Position numbers and translations under genes: made by a program. A DNA stretch of 64,000 bases from Balanoglossus misakiensis (taxonomy: Eukaryota; Hemichordata): NCBI GenBank assembly GCA_040954595.2, contig CM082576.2, positions 6,138,001 through 6,202,000 of the forward strand. Direction: 5' to 3'. The notes beneath the pieces are model-generated. The model ran no database searches and was not told the origin of the DNA. It was given only the letters and a program-made list of their open reading frames with translations. Positions 1 through 11,000 of the stretch are shown piece after piece; position 1 is the stretch's first letter, and the number at the start of each line of letters is the position of its first letter.

Positions 1-1055
1 AAATGCCTAGCAACGATTGGTGTCAGTAGTTTTTAGAAAGCTGCAAGACTCTCTTCAATATGTAACAAGTCTATTAAAACGTAAACACGTCATTATAACC
101 TTTGTGGATCGGATCCCACTCACCTGTTACCAGTGAAGGAAACATAGTTCAGTATGGCGCAAGTCCCATCTAGCTTGAATAAGCGTATCATAAGCAGGTG
201 TTTTTTACGACTGAATTCTAATTTTTCCTGTGAGTGAGTCGCCGCTCTCTTGAATTTGGTGACAAAGACCCGCCGTGCTGGGTGTTGTCAAAAAGCGTAT
301 AGTCCACGCTCCAATCCACCGAGTCCTGGCTATGGTAATACTGCCTTTGGGCTGCACATATCTACAGTCTTCGAAAGCCGTTTCAATTCGGTGTACCTTG
401 TAAAACAATTGGCAGAGTCGCGTTTAAAGAGGTTGGTTATCAGATATGGTCGGCCCTTCACCTGGTTGTCAGTTGCAACCAAAATATTCTAGTGACATTT
501 TTCGACCAAAACAAACGAAAAAAATCGATAACAAACACGTGACCCTCGAGTGCTAGATTCACCTGTGCTAAAAATACATGAACGAGCGGAGTGGTGAAAT
601 ATCGAAAACTCACAAAAGATTTATACGCGTTACAAGTTGATAGTTTTACCTCGCCCCTTCTAGGTCATTCAGGTCTGGTTGGCTCCTGGCCGTTACTAAC
701 CAGATACTTAAGTTTGCTTTGATGGACTGTGCAATGTCATTGACATAATTACGTAATTGCATACCTGAAGAACTATGCCGACTCATCACAAAGGTACAAA
801 GGAAAACTCGCAACTGGAGGTCACAAATTGAAGGTGTGTGTCAGTCTGCAGTAGGTGCGTGGATGCGGTCAGTTTAGCTCAAGCGGCACTTTAAAAATCA
901 AAACAATGAAAAGGGGGGCTTTTCTGTACAAATTATTATTGAGTTGAGTCAACTTCTCAATTTTCAGAGACGATTCGCTTCAAAGTTTTTGAATGACCCC
1001 AAAGTTTTGCGCAAAGGCCCTTGGGTAGTTTCAATCACATGACTAAACATTGGCC
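1..1055. other. Upstream flank of the GPR180-like gene
   Basis: No gene is recognised here. The short open frames are of the kind expected by chance and lack recognisable domains or splice context. The last few hundred bases must contain the promoter and 5' UTR of the receptor gene that starts at 1056, but I see no clear TATA box or defined initiator. Confidence 0.5.
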
Positions 1056-3125
1056 ATGGTAGACCCGGGTGCGCTTCCGGGTGTACGAAAACCGAAAGTC
1101 TTTAGTACATATACTCTCACTTTCATTTGGATGTTTATTTTTGCAACGTTGGAAGGCTCTGTCACGGCGAGACATGTGCAAGGAGAATGGAACACTGGGC
1201 ATTTCTACCAGTTTCTAGGAAAGTTCGGATTTCAAAGCGCCAGGCCGGACGATATCCAGGGTTCCTCGGGTTATATCTATGGCAATATAACATTGCACGG
1301 CCGAGACTTGATCCAGTCAGATTACAAGTTTGTAGCTGCGTCGGGAAGGTACTGGGATAACTATATCGGTCAGTATGAAAACCGAAATAAGTTCAACACC
1401 ACCGAGAGGACGTGCAGTGCTATGTTCGAATGCATCGATGACGTTGCATATGACAAAACCTGTCTACCCAATGGAACGCTCGACTTGACGAGAACCATAC
1501 CGTGCCCGGCCAACCAGTTGTGTGCCGATGATCTAGATCGCGAACGCCTGGTAATACCGGGTTATCAATTTACGATACAGATTGGAGACACTACTGGTCC
1601 GAGGTAAAGTAGCACTACTTAAACACACAATGTCAAGAACCTAATTCAATTTATTGACTGACTGACTGACTGACTGATTGATGAATTGATTTGTGGAGTG
1701 TCCGTGATTGGATGACTGACTGGTTGATTGATTGATTGATTGGCTGACCGACTGACTGATTGATTAATGTGATACAGGACAATCTTCTTTTGTTTTATTT
1801 TCAGTCTCTGGTACCTAAGCATGGTATCCTGTTACAACAAACACACCCGCGAAGATCAGGACCTAACATGTTCATGGCACCATGGTAAAAAAGGAGAGAA
1901 AATAGCCTACGATCTTTGGCTTGTCAACGGAAACCCGCTTGAAAAGCAAAACCTCTTCTACTTCCAGTTTTCCTACACTTTGCAAGGCCTTCTGGCAATG
2001 TACCTGGCGTTTACAGTACTCTACATGCCGTTGTTGGCAGGGCACACGCTGGCCCACTCAAAATACATGCATCCGATTATCAAACTCTACACTCTGTGCC
2101 TGTACACAGAATTTGTAGGCATAGTACTCTTACTGATACATCTGATCATGTACTCGCAAGACGGCGTCGGACTCGGCGTGGTGTTCCAGTTCGGGAATGC
2201 CTGTGATAACATATCACACTGCTTGTTTATGTTGTTGCTTCTGCTTTTGGCAAAAGGATGGACGATCACTACAACCAAATTTACACAGAGGAAACTACTG
2301 TTCAGCGTATGGGGTCTGTACTGCATCACCTATGCGACTCTGTTTGTCTGGATGGCAGTGAGTAATAACCGTGGTATTCTCAACCGAAAGTGAATTCAGC
2401 ATTTGTTCTTGAAATATAGTGATTGCAGTTTTCGTGTCCCAATGACCCATACAACTTTTCAGGGCAAATAACCTCCAGGAGATTTCTCAATCTCTCTCTT
2501 TCTCTCTTCCAGGTAGGTGTTGATGAAATGTCCAATTTGAACGAGTATCAGACTTGGCCCGGAGCTGTAATTCTAACCCTGAGGTGCCTGATATTCATCT
2601 GGTTTTTGGTGGAGTTGAAGGCAACGTGCAGACAGGAATACGTGATGGAAAAACTCCGATTCTATCGATGGTTTGGCATCGGCTTCTCAATTTGGTTTGT
2701 GTATCTGCCACTCACTGTTGCTATATGCTCGTTTATTTCACCGCTATGGAGACAAAAGACTGTTTCTGGTAAGTGGTGGGGTAGTAGACTGTAGTCACCT
2801 CCAATTTGAATACGCCCATATATGGCTGAAATGGTGTATTTGGGTGTTCTAACATTGGTGGCGCATGGTAACTGTAGCTAAATTTGCATAGGTGACCGTG
2901 CACCTTTAATGTAATTTTGGTCTATAACTAACTCAATTTCCTTTGTTTTTCTTTTTGTTCACCAAATGACCAGGAATGACCCTGACAGCTGATTACATAT
3001 CATATCTTGTGTTGACAATGCTGTTCTGGCCGTATTGGAGCTCAGCTTACTTCAAACTCGGAACGTCGGGCAGTGAAAATAAAGCTTTGTTGGATGAATA
3101 TAGTCATCTCATCGAACCAATCTGA
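1056..3125 (+). CDS. GPR180: GPR180/TMEM145-family seven-transmembrane protein (4 exons, 502 aa)
   Basis: Exons by splice signals and frame: 1056-1603, 1805-2357, 2513-2768, 2974-3125 (intron phases 2, 0, 1); about 502 residues against about 440-490 in vertebrate GPR180/TMEM145. The start is chosen at 1056 because of its good context (GCCATGG) and because a hydrophobic signal peptide follows, ending near GSVTA. The N-terminal half is a Cys-rich luminal or extracellular domain with NIT, NTT and NGT glycosylation sites. Exons 2-4 encode seven hydrophobic segments, starting near YFQFSYTLQGLLAMYLAFTV and ending near YISYLVLTMLFWPYW. The YSQDGVG and AKGWTI strings between helices are typical of the GpcrRhopsn4 (GPR180/TMEM145) family. 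Family members are linked to membrane trafficking and signalling; the ligand is not settled. The copy looks intact. Whether it is the strict orthologue of GPR180 or of TMEM145 needs a tree. Confidence 0.92.
1653..1767. repeat. Degenerate tetranucleotide repeat (GACT/GATT) in intron 1
   Basis: Runs of GACT and GATT units fill most of the 201-bp first intron of the receptor gene, broken in the middle by unrelated sequence. Simple sequence; no function inferred. Confidence 0.9.
2864..2909 (+). repeat. Dispersed 46-bp repeat, copy A (intron 3 of GPR180-like gene)
   Basis: Contains the core TAAATTTGCATAGGTGA followed by a CACCTTTAA end. Similar copies lie at 17621-17664 (+) and 25802-25849 (-). 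By eye about 40 of 46 positions agree between this copy and the reverse complement of 25802-25849. Probably the end of a small interspersed element (MITE-like). Confidence 0.7.
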
Positions 3126-4446
3126 TCTACGTCCACCTTTATGTTCACTAGTTTGTTAAAAACCAGTTACAGAACTATCTATCAGACTCTCTGAGATTAT
3201 TTAAACAACAAAATAGACTCTGGGTTTATGTACAATAACTGATTGTACAACTGGGCTGAAATAACTCATGGGTGAGAAATATATCAGTACTAAGACAAGT
3301 TTCCTAGATTTTTTTTTCAACTGGGTTGTCTTTCAAGTCTTTCAGTGACCAAACATTTACAGCAAAAAATACAAAATTAATGTATGTGTATTCGTATATC
3401 AAGATTTATCGTAACAAGTTTTTTCAAGCTAAAAGCATCATAACCTATCAGCTTTATGTTTTGTATTTTTGTAAGTATTAATATTACCAGTAGGGAGATT
3501 ATGTAATCTTACAAAATACTGATTGGGTAATGGTTTAGCAGCTGATGTGCAAGGTTGCTCCTGATTGGTCATTTCTTTCATCAACTTTCTCAAACAGATG
3601 CACAAATGCTGTAACCTATGGAGACACTTTCACCACATAACAGTCTCTTTCACAGTACCAGGCTGAATTCCACTGTTATCCCATGTCTTACTTTGTAGCA
3701 CAACTTATTTTTAATCTTTCAAGTCTTCCAGTTGAATTTTAGTTCACACATTCTAAAACAGAGCTATTGTATTGACTCCCAGGTCACTTGTTTACTTGTG
3801 TATTGTTGTATTAAAGGAATACAATCACATTTTAATTTGCATGATTATTGATGGTTTAAAAGGGGCATGTATGAGTCCGCTAATGAACTGTGGTGTTCAA
3901 TGGTTGGTAGTTGACTTTCTCCACAAGAAGTACACACACTAATCCACTAACTGACAGCAAGAAAGCAGACGAGCCAATATTCTAAGTGCTCCTCAAAAAG
4001 ACAATGGAGGCAAGTCGTCATAGAAAGTGACAGTCTAGTTATTAAATATTTGCATTTCGACAATCTGGAAATTTAGAGTGGTATAAATGAACACATCTCA
4101 TTGCATACACCACTCATCAAAGTCAGTGTCAGCCATGACTGCAGCAAAGCAGTATGGATGACTGACAAAGTAACCCGGTCTCTGGTGCTGACTGCGGAGT
4201 AACCTACCCGGAGGTCATTGTCCTTTTCCCTATGCAATTGAATGTGCTGATGATGTTTTGTGGTCCGTCAATGGCTTCTTGAAAATTTTCCCCAAAATGG
4301 TAATTCATGTATGTAAGAGAATACTTTCATTGGTTTTTGTGTTTAGTGCATCCTTCACCAATCCCAGCTCTTGTACTCCGCCAGTCTTCACAGAAGTGGA
4401 ACGACTCAAGTATTTGAGTCAGTCTCCAACTCCACGAATGTCATAG
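3126..4446. other. Convergent 3' region between GPR180-like gene and COA4
   Basis: No further coding sequence recognised. This stretch must carry the 3' UTR of the receptor gene on the plus strand and that of COA4 on the minus strand. No canonical AATAAA lies close after the receptor stop; an ATTAAA variant is at about 3811. AT-rich, no clear repeats. Confidence 0.5.
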
Positions 4447-4827
4447 TCATGTCGTCTTGGTTTTGTTTCCACTTTGACTTAGTTGGTGATCCATGATACA
4501 CTGTCGAAATGCAGTTACTTCTTTCTGGCATTTCCTCCAGTCCTTACTCTCTGCCATACAGTCCTATAGGCAAAGTAAAAGGGAGACCACGCTTGAAAAT
4601 GAGCATAGTCTGGCACCTACTACTGACTATGTCGCAAAGCTGGGTGACGGGGACGTGACCCCACTCCACCCGCGCCATAAAACGGGTAACTTTGGCAGTA
4701 TATTCACCTGTACGGCGTAGTGATACTTGGCACAACCAGTCTTCTCCAGCATACGTTCCACGGGATCCTCCTCCTCTTCCTCTTCCTGAGATTCAGGTGT
4801 CTTCTTCGTCGGCTCGCTGGCTGCCAT
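4447..4827 (-). CDS. COA4: Cytochrome c oxidase assembly factor 4 homologue (CHCHD8), 2 exons, 78 aa
   Basis: Exons on the minus strand: 4827-4708 and 4563-4447, intron phase 0, donor CAG|GTGAAT, acceptor CTATAG. The deduced 78-residue protein has an acidic, disordered N-terminus (a Glu run ending in DPVERML) and then four cysteines at residues 32, 42, 52 and 62. Each pair is separated by exactly nine residues, the twin CX9C signature of coiled-coil-helix-coiled-coil-helix proteins. The core CMAESKDWRKCQ, plus GCAKYHYAVQ before it, matches COA4/CHCHD8, a Mia40-imported intermembrane-space protein needed for complex IV assembly. The vertebrate protein is about 87 residues, so length fits. The start is set at the internal Met at 4827 because sequence upstream of it in the same frame is unlike the family. 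The gene is divergent from the DTD2 gene at 5224 and convergent with the receptor gene. Confidence 0.92.
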
Positions 4828-5223
4828 TCTGCATGCAGCGACGTACATGCACGTGCAGGAAGTAGCAGACCAGTTAGTTGCAGACTGGCGCATATTCACA
4901 TTCTGAACACATCGCAAATTCTTATTCCGAATACTTCATCGGTATCTGCTCTCCAACCGCATAAAGAAGGTTGTTTTTCCGTGATGTCGTATGAGTTCAA
5001 ATATCCGGTATTACCCCATATCGAAATTACCGGTGCAAACTTGGTATGGACGATTAATTTGTCGGAAAGGAACTGGTCGTGAATCCGAACCCGAAGCCGA
5101 ATCCCAATCCCGATTTTTGCTCAATATTACTTCCGGGTTTGACAAAAATTGCCGATACTATCCACTGCCGAATATTTGTCAGATATAATTGATTCGGATG
5201 AAGCTTCTAACTAGCGAGCTGTG
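4828..5223. promoter_or_regulatory. Putative bidirectional promoter between COA4 and DTD2 copy 1
   Basis: Only 396 bp separate the two divergent start codons, so both 5' UTRs and promoters must share this interval. No TATA box is evident. A short degenerate hexamer-like series of CCGAAN/CCCAAT units lies at about 5082-5118. The shared-promoter role is inferred from geometry. Confidence 0.6.
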
Positions 5224-6164
5224 ATGGCTACTCAAAACAGCGGCAACTCGTTGAACGCCAGGGTGATATTACAACAATGTTTGTCCGGCCGCTTGCAAGT
5301 GAAGCCCGCAGATGACGACAGCCCAGCGGAGTTTGTGGAGGTTTGTATTAAACTGAATGCCACTTTAGTTTCATTTTCATTTTCTGATGCAATACATATA
5401 GCGACCAGGACATTTCCCCTGATGCAATACAGTGTCGGTTAAATGGAGGCCCTAATTTTTAACTTTTCTGTAGTGACATTATATTTGATCCTCAACAATA
5501 GTAGGATAAATTATCATTTTCTGTTTAGGTCAAGAGGGGACTTATTGTCTATGTTTGTTTCATGAAAAATGCCTCTCAAGATACAGTGGAGAAAATGGGT
5601 AGGTGGATAAATATGAATCTCACTTTACATGCACTTGAAATTAACACTTTTTTGTGGTGTGGCCTGACAACACAATATGTGGATAGCTTGTTTCCGAGAC
5701 TGAAGTAAGCCTCGGATCCTCTTGTTCATGTCTGCAGTATCCTATATTTCCAAATATCATTTCTCTGCTGTTACATCATTGATGTACCCGGCCTGCAGCC
5801 ACTCAAAAACTCAGCCTACTTTATTTATTTCTTTTCAGTAAAATCTGTACTTCAGATTAAATTGAGCGAGTCCGAGGATGGAAAGCCGGTGTCCGTCCTG
5901 GAGCTGCCCGGTGACCTCCTCATCGTTCCACAGGCAACCCTTGGCGGTAAAATGAAAGGAAAAGTCATGCAGTACCACTCTAACATTGGAAAAACCGAAG
6001 GACTCGAACTGTATTCTAGTTTTGTGGAGAGGATACAAGAAACAGTGCAAAACAATACAAAAAGCGTTGAAAGAGATTGTCAGGTTAAATCGGGAACGTA
6101 TGGCAACAGACAAGTGTTAAGCATTGTTACCAATGGACCCTTCACGCACATCATGGAATTTTAA
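5224..6164 (+). CDS. DTD2: D-aminoacyl-tRNA deacylase 2 / animalia-specific tRNA deacylase, copy 1 (170 aa)
   Basis: Exons 5224-5340, 5529-5598 and 5839-6164 (intron phases 0 and 1; donors GAG|GTTTGT and G|GTAGGT). The start at 5224 has G at -3 and +4. The 170-residue product matches vertebrate DTD2/ATD (168 aa) along its length: VILQQC near the N-terminus, RGLIVYVCF in exon 2, [31 protein letters not shown], and the C-terminal TNGPFTH motif ending in MEF. ATD is a homodimeric DTD-fold enzyme. It removes wrongly attached amino acids from tRNA, notably L-Ala from mischarged tRNA(Thr), and its Gly-Pro motif sits in the trans form. All motif residues are present, so this copy is probably the functional one. 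HGNC 'DTD2' is unrelated to the plant/archaeal enzyme also called DTD2. Confidence 0.95.
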
Positions 6165-7339
6165 TGCGTACTAAAATATAACCTGTACATGGTGTATTTT
6201 ATAGGGACAGTCCTGGAATTCATACTGGGCAGTCCTGGAATTGTTCATTTATTTGTCTTATCGTGGAATCAAATATGTCCGCCTGGCAACAGTTACTGCA
6301 TAGTTAATATACATTGAAGCAATACGCAAGATTTGGGTACAATTCGTGACCCAAATTGAGTGTATACCCACATCTGTAGTGTTTATTGCAATTAAATTAT
6401 ATCATTGTTATGCTTTTGTGGTGTATCAGTGTGGTCTTCTTAGTAATTTGTGCACGGGAGAAGGAAAAAGCATTTATGAAATGATGAACAATGACGAAAG
6501 GAAACACGCGTCCCCCCGACCAAGTCAGACAGCAAGCAACATTATAACACAAAACGACAGAGAAAATGACGCCACCGGAAAATTGGGTTCAACTTGTTAA
6601 CAATAGATTGCATTACAATAGATACAGACTGACCTTCAAATTTCTAACAATAATATTTCCCATTCATAAAAATCGAAAGTTGATAACTAGTAATCAATAC
6701 TTTTGTAATTGGGACCAAACCATTTTAAAAGTTAGGCTGATATCAACCGCTTTTGGTCAACACAAAAGATTTTCGACCACTGTATTGTTGCTGAAGGGAT
6801 GTTTTGATGATGAGGGGCTAACACCACCCACTCGCTGTGTATGTCAAATATCGTATGACTACCTTGGCGACGTCCATGATACCAACCGAGGATCGACGAA
6901 GTCCTCGATTGATATCATGGACATCGCTTCGGTATCATAGGATATTTTTACGTAACACCATCAGCAGCTGTCTCTACTTATTAAAGTGGATCTCTCTGTG
7001 TTTCCAGAAGTCCGTTAATCTCAAGATTGTCTAGTCACCGAATTTTCTGCGTTTAGCGGGTCACATTTACCGATTTCGGATTCTGTGAGTAAATCTCTAA
7101 GTTCCATCCTGATGGGCATTTCTTTTCCTGCGTCCTGACCTAGTCTAGTTAAAAATCCATCATAGACTCGATTAGAATAGGAAACCCGGCGTTCGCTAGG
7201 TTTCTTGGTCCAAGACTCGATCGACTTGTACATGTATACACGTATTACTGTGTTATATATGCCCTAGCTAACACCGCTTCTCCTGAAATCGTTCCACTTT
7301 GATTCGCACGACTATGTTTTCCCTTTTAGGTTTTATAAC
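6165..7339. other. Intergenic region between DTD2 copies 1 and 2
   Basis: Holds the 3' UTR of copy 1, a long foldback at 6866-6928 and the promoter of copy 2. A 70-codon minus-strand frame at 7021-7233 has no recognisable domain and is not called. No other gene seen. Confidence 0.55.
6866..6928. repeat. Long imperfect inverted repeat (foldback)
   Basis: The 21-nt arms 6872-6892 and 6902-6922 are complementary at 19 of 21 positions around a 9-nt loop. Pairing continues outwards for most of six more bases on each side (GGCGAC against ATCGCT). It could be a foldback mobile-element relic or an RNA hairpin source. Confidence 0.85.
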
Positions 7340-8094
7340 ATGGCTAATATCAACTCGACAACAGCCAAGGTAATTTTACAGCAGTGTCTGTCTGCTCGCT
7401 TGCAAGTGAAGCCCGCATCTGGCGACAGTCCGCCAGTCTTCGTCGAGGTTTGTATTGGAATCTATATGTACCTCTGTCACTAAATCAGATCGTGACAAAC
7501 ATATTGCCGTTAAATACACCTACGTTTAATTATTTTACCCACATTTCTGGTCGTTTCATTTAGATCAACAGGGGACTGGTTGTTTATGTGTGCTTTATGA
7601 ACCATGCCTCGCCAGGTACAGTGGAAAAAATGGGTAAGTCTGTATGCTCATGTCGTTCTGCGTCATTATCATCTGCCGAAAGTTTCTTAAATTCCATCCA
7701 TTGTCTTTTGGCCTTAGTGTGCAGCGAGCGTTAAAGGTCATCTTATTTTCATTTCACAGCAAGGTCTATACTGCATGCCAAACTTAGCAAGACAGAAAAT
7801 CGGGAGTCGGTGTCAATCCTTGACCTTCCGGGAGATGTGCTTGTGGTGCCGCAGTCAACACTCAGTGGGAAAATGAAAGGCACAGTCATGCAATACCACT
7901 CCAAATTTGGGAAAGCCGAAGCACATAAACTTTATTTGCGATTCGTGGATGAGGTACGAGAAATGGTAGCAGGCCATGCGAAAATCACCGGCTGTCATTC
8001 TCAGGTGAAATGCGGTACATATGGGAACAAAGCAGAAGTTATGAACGTTGTTACAGATGAGCGTGGACCTTTCATGCATTTGATGGAATTTTAA
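7340..8094 (+). CDS. DTD2: DTD2/ATD-family tRNA deacylase, copy 2 (170 aa)
   Basis: Exons 7340-7447, 7564-7633 and 7760-8094, with the same intron positions and phases (0, 1) as copy 1 and the same 70-nt middle exon. The 170-residue product has [54 protein letters not shown] and a C-terminal RGPFMH motif ending in MEF. Most core residues of ATD are kept, including the Gly-Pro pair. Two changes stand out. Three extra residues lie between GTYGN and the Gly-Pro motif, and the Thr after GPF is Met. It is probably a folded enzyme, but substrate handling could differ from copy 1. The first exon and its donor (GAG|GTTTGTATT) are nearly the same as in copy 1, which points to a later duplication or gene conversion. 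Confidence 0.93.
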
Positions 8095-11000
8095 TCTCTC
8101 ACTTTTTGCTGTGGATTTTTGTCACTCTATACCAACGAAGCCCAGCCTTGTGAATCGATTTTTTTTTCTCAAAAATTAACTATAAATTTTTGTCATTTTG
8201 TCGGTAAGTTTCTTCTGCCTGTCAATAACTCAAATTGAAAGTGTGTTGGTGATGAGTAAATAGCTAATATTCCTTATTGCACGACAACAAATTTTCTGAG
8301 CTCAGTGATTCAGTCCATAATGAAAAGTGCGACACCAACGTCAGTGTTTGCACTTTCTGGTATTTGCAGGCCACTAAAATCAGAAAGTGCGCCCTGAAAT
8401 GAACAAAGTATTACAAAAAAATAACTCGCTAATTGGATGTGCGTTTTACACGTTTTGACCAAAATAATCACCTTCGTTTTACATACACCATGAAAAGTTC
8501 GGTTACTTCGCCTGAACATACACATGACAAACGGACGCCCGCTATACGTATAGACACCGTGATTGTATATACCCCACTCCACCCCTTCCATGCTATTACA
8601 AGACACAAAGGGTAAACCATAATCTAAGAGCGCTTGGATCCATTCCAAATCATGATATGTTTACTTAAAGAATAACAAAAAGTCAATCCAACCACTTGTG
8701 TTTTGCAAATAAAGGGTCTGCGGAAAGGGACATTTTTTCACCCTCCGTGCGAAAAATCAATACCTTCGTATGCAAAATAGTGACGTATTACAAAATCCTG
8801 CGTGTTGATTGGCTTCAAAAAGGTCGACAACCTTCATTTCGGCTTTCACATGCATAGTGAAATATTTCTAAGGTTGCATTTCTGTATAATAATCACAGAT
8901 ATGATAATTCCAGGAGATGTATATTGTTCAACATCGGCTACAAATGTTGTTCTTAAAATTATCTGAACAAGACTGTTAATGGATGTTTTATGTACGTGAA
9001 TGAAGATTGGGAACAATACAGAAATATCAATACATTCACTGACATGTGTTAAATGGTAAACGGTATGCAATACTTTATTTGTTACTGAGATGGCCACAAA
9101 TGTACCGGGGCCAGATTCTTTAAGTGTGCCAATAGTTTTTTTCAGACCACACCAAAACGCACACCTATCCGAAAACTTAGATATACTTTATGATCCCCCA
9201 GCACCACCCCCTCCAACCTGATATGAGAGTGTTTACGCTTTCTCAATCAGGTCAACATTCGTTGAAATTGATCAGAAGGGATTGCAATGTCACATCCGAT
9301 GAGCTTGACAATGAACCCCACCTCCAAAGAAAATGCAATAATGAGACATCTAGGCGTGTGCTTTTACACAGGCCCTGGAGACAGTCCTTCACTGAAACGT
9401 ACAAAAGCGCTGTTCATTCCGACTACAACAGCGATTGACGTCTGACATACTTTCCCTGCCCTTTGTGACAAGAAAAGAAAATATTGCCGCTAGTACGAAC
9501 CCGCGGTAAACTTTTATATTATTGCAACATCTGTTGCCAGGGGTATATTTACATGTAAACCATCTCAATCATGTGATGTATTAGAAAATACCACACTAAA
9601 ACTGCTTTTAACTGGGTTGTTGCTATGATCCTCCCATTGATTATCATTAATATTTTATCTGTCCGACCGCTGTCTCCAGAAATCGTTTTTTTTTCTAACC
9701 AACAATTGGGTTACAAGTTCAAAAAACATGGTTTAAGACCAGCTGCAAGCAATCAATGCAGTTATTATTTCAACCAACTGCAATTTGCATGTCATTATAC
9801 GTGTCCTCCTGCCCACATGAAAGGCTGAATAAACACGGAACTGTCTTGAAAACATACGTGCTGGTATTTATTTAGATTTATCTAGAGGCAAACAGCAAAA
9901 CACTTCCAAATGCTGATGGGACTAGTGTGGAGAATCTGTGAGATGTATTGCTGGACTCTGGCAATAAATTAGCTAGCCCCACCATCGCCATCGTGTAAAC
10001 GCTGCGTCGAGGCAGGTGGTGTATTACGGTGTCAAGAATGGTTTTATTCATTGTTGCACAATTGACCCTTCTCATGTGTTCAACTTTCAATGTGCTTTTC
10101 AGGTAAATAGTTTGTCCTCCGGTTTTCTGTTGTTTGTCATGGTATTCGCTATTAAAAGGGCTGTGAACCTTTCAATCGGGCGCAAAGTTGTGCAGTTGTG
10201 CATTTTCTGTGCAGCCTATACACATTGGATGTGAATGAATCGAACTGGCAACCGTTTTATACGTTGATAATGTGCCTTTGTCGTACGTTAAAAGCGGGCT
10301 GTAGTTTGCATTTACAAGATCATGTCAAACTAATGTTTAGGCAAGATACAGACAGACACACACACACGGAACTTAGAAAAGGTAAAAAAAAACAGAAAGG
10401 AAAAAAAGCTATTCGTGGCACGCAATTTTATGCATCGTTAGATAATGACTATCTTAATGAGCGCGTCCAGATGGTGCAGTAAATGGGGGTTAACAATAAG
10501 CTCCGATTTTTCATTTGGAAATTGTCTTCCCAAACAGAATGTGTAAGTAAGAACGCACAAAAGTCACCGAATCCAAATACAGTGGATGATAAAGCAATGG
10601 TATTTGAACGGCAAACTCAAATATTAGGGGACTGAATTGAAAGGTACACAGACCTTCACCTCCATCGAGAAGATACGCTATGTTCCGCGCCAAGCTCAAT
10701 GAGAGATGTGGTACTTGGAGCATCAGCTTATTTTTAGGCCTGTTTTGGGTTTCGCTAATCTAGAGACTTTGAAAAAAAGTGTGCTGGTGGAAAAGATTAT
10801 TTCATTAGATATTCGTGGTTAAATAAGGGCATTCTTTTGAAATGGTCATAAATAACAGTCCGCGGAGCTTTAATTTGACAAACTACCTCGTCAATTTTCT
10901 CTATTATCCATGGCGGATGTGTCACATCGTCATAAAAGTGCAAAAGAACATATATTAACGACCACCTTTGGCATTTCTGTATCACAATGTTTTCCGGGTT

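Noticed and set aside
7021-7233. 70-codon minus-strand frame with protein-like composition
   Set aside because: It ends near a donor-like GTAAAT, but no partner exon or known family could be assigned.
10038-10102. Short signal-peptide-like frame ending at CAG|GTAAAT
   Set aside because: Too short to support, no downstream exon, and hydrophobic stretches are frequent in AT-rich DNA.
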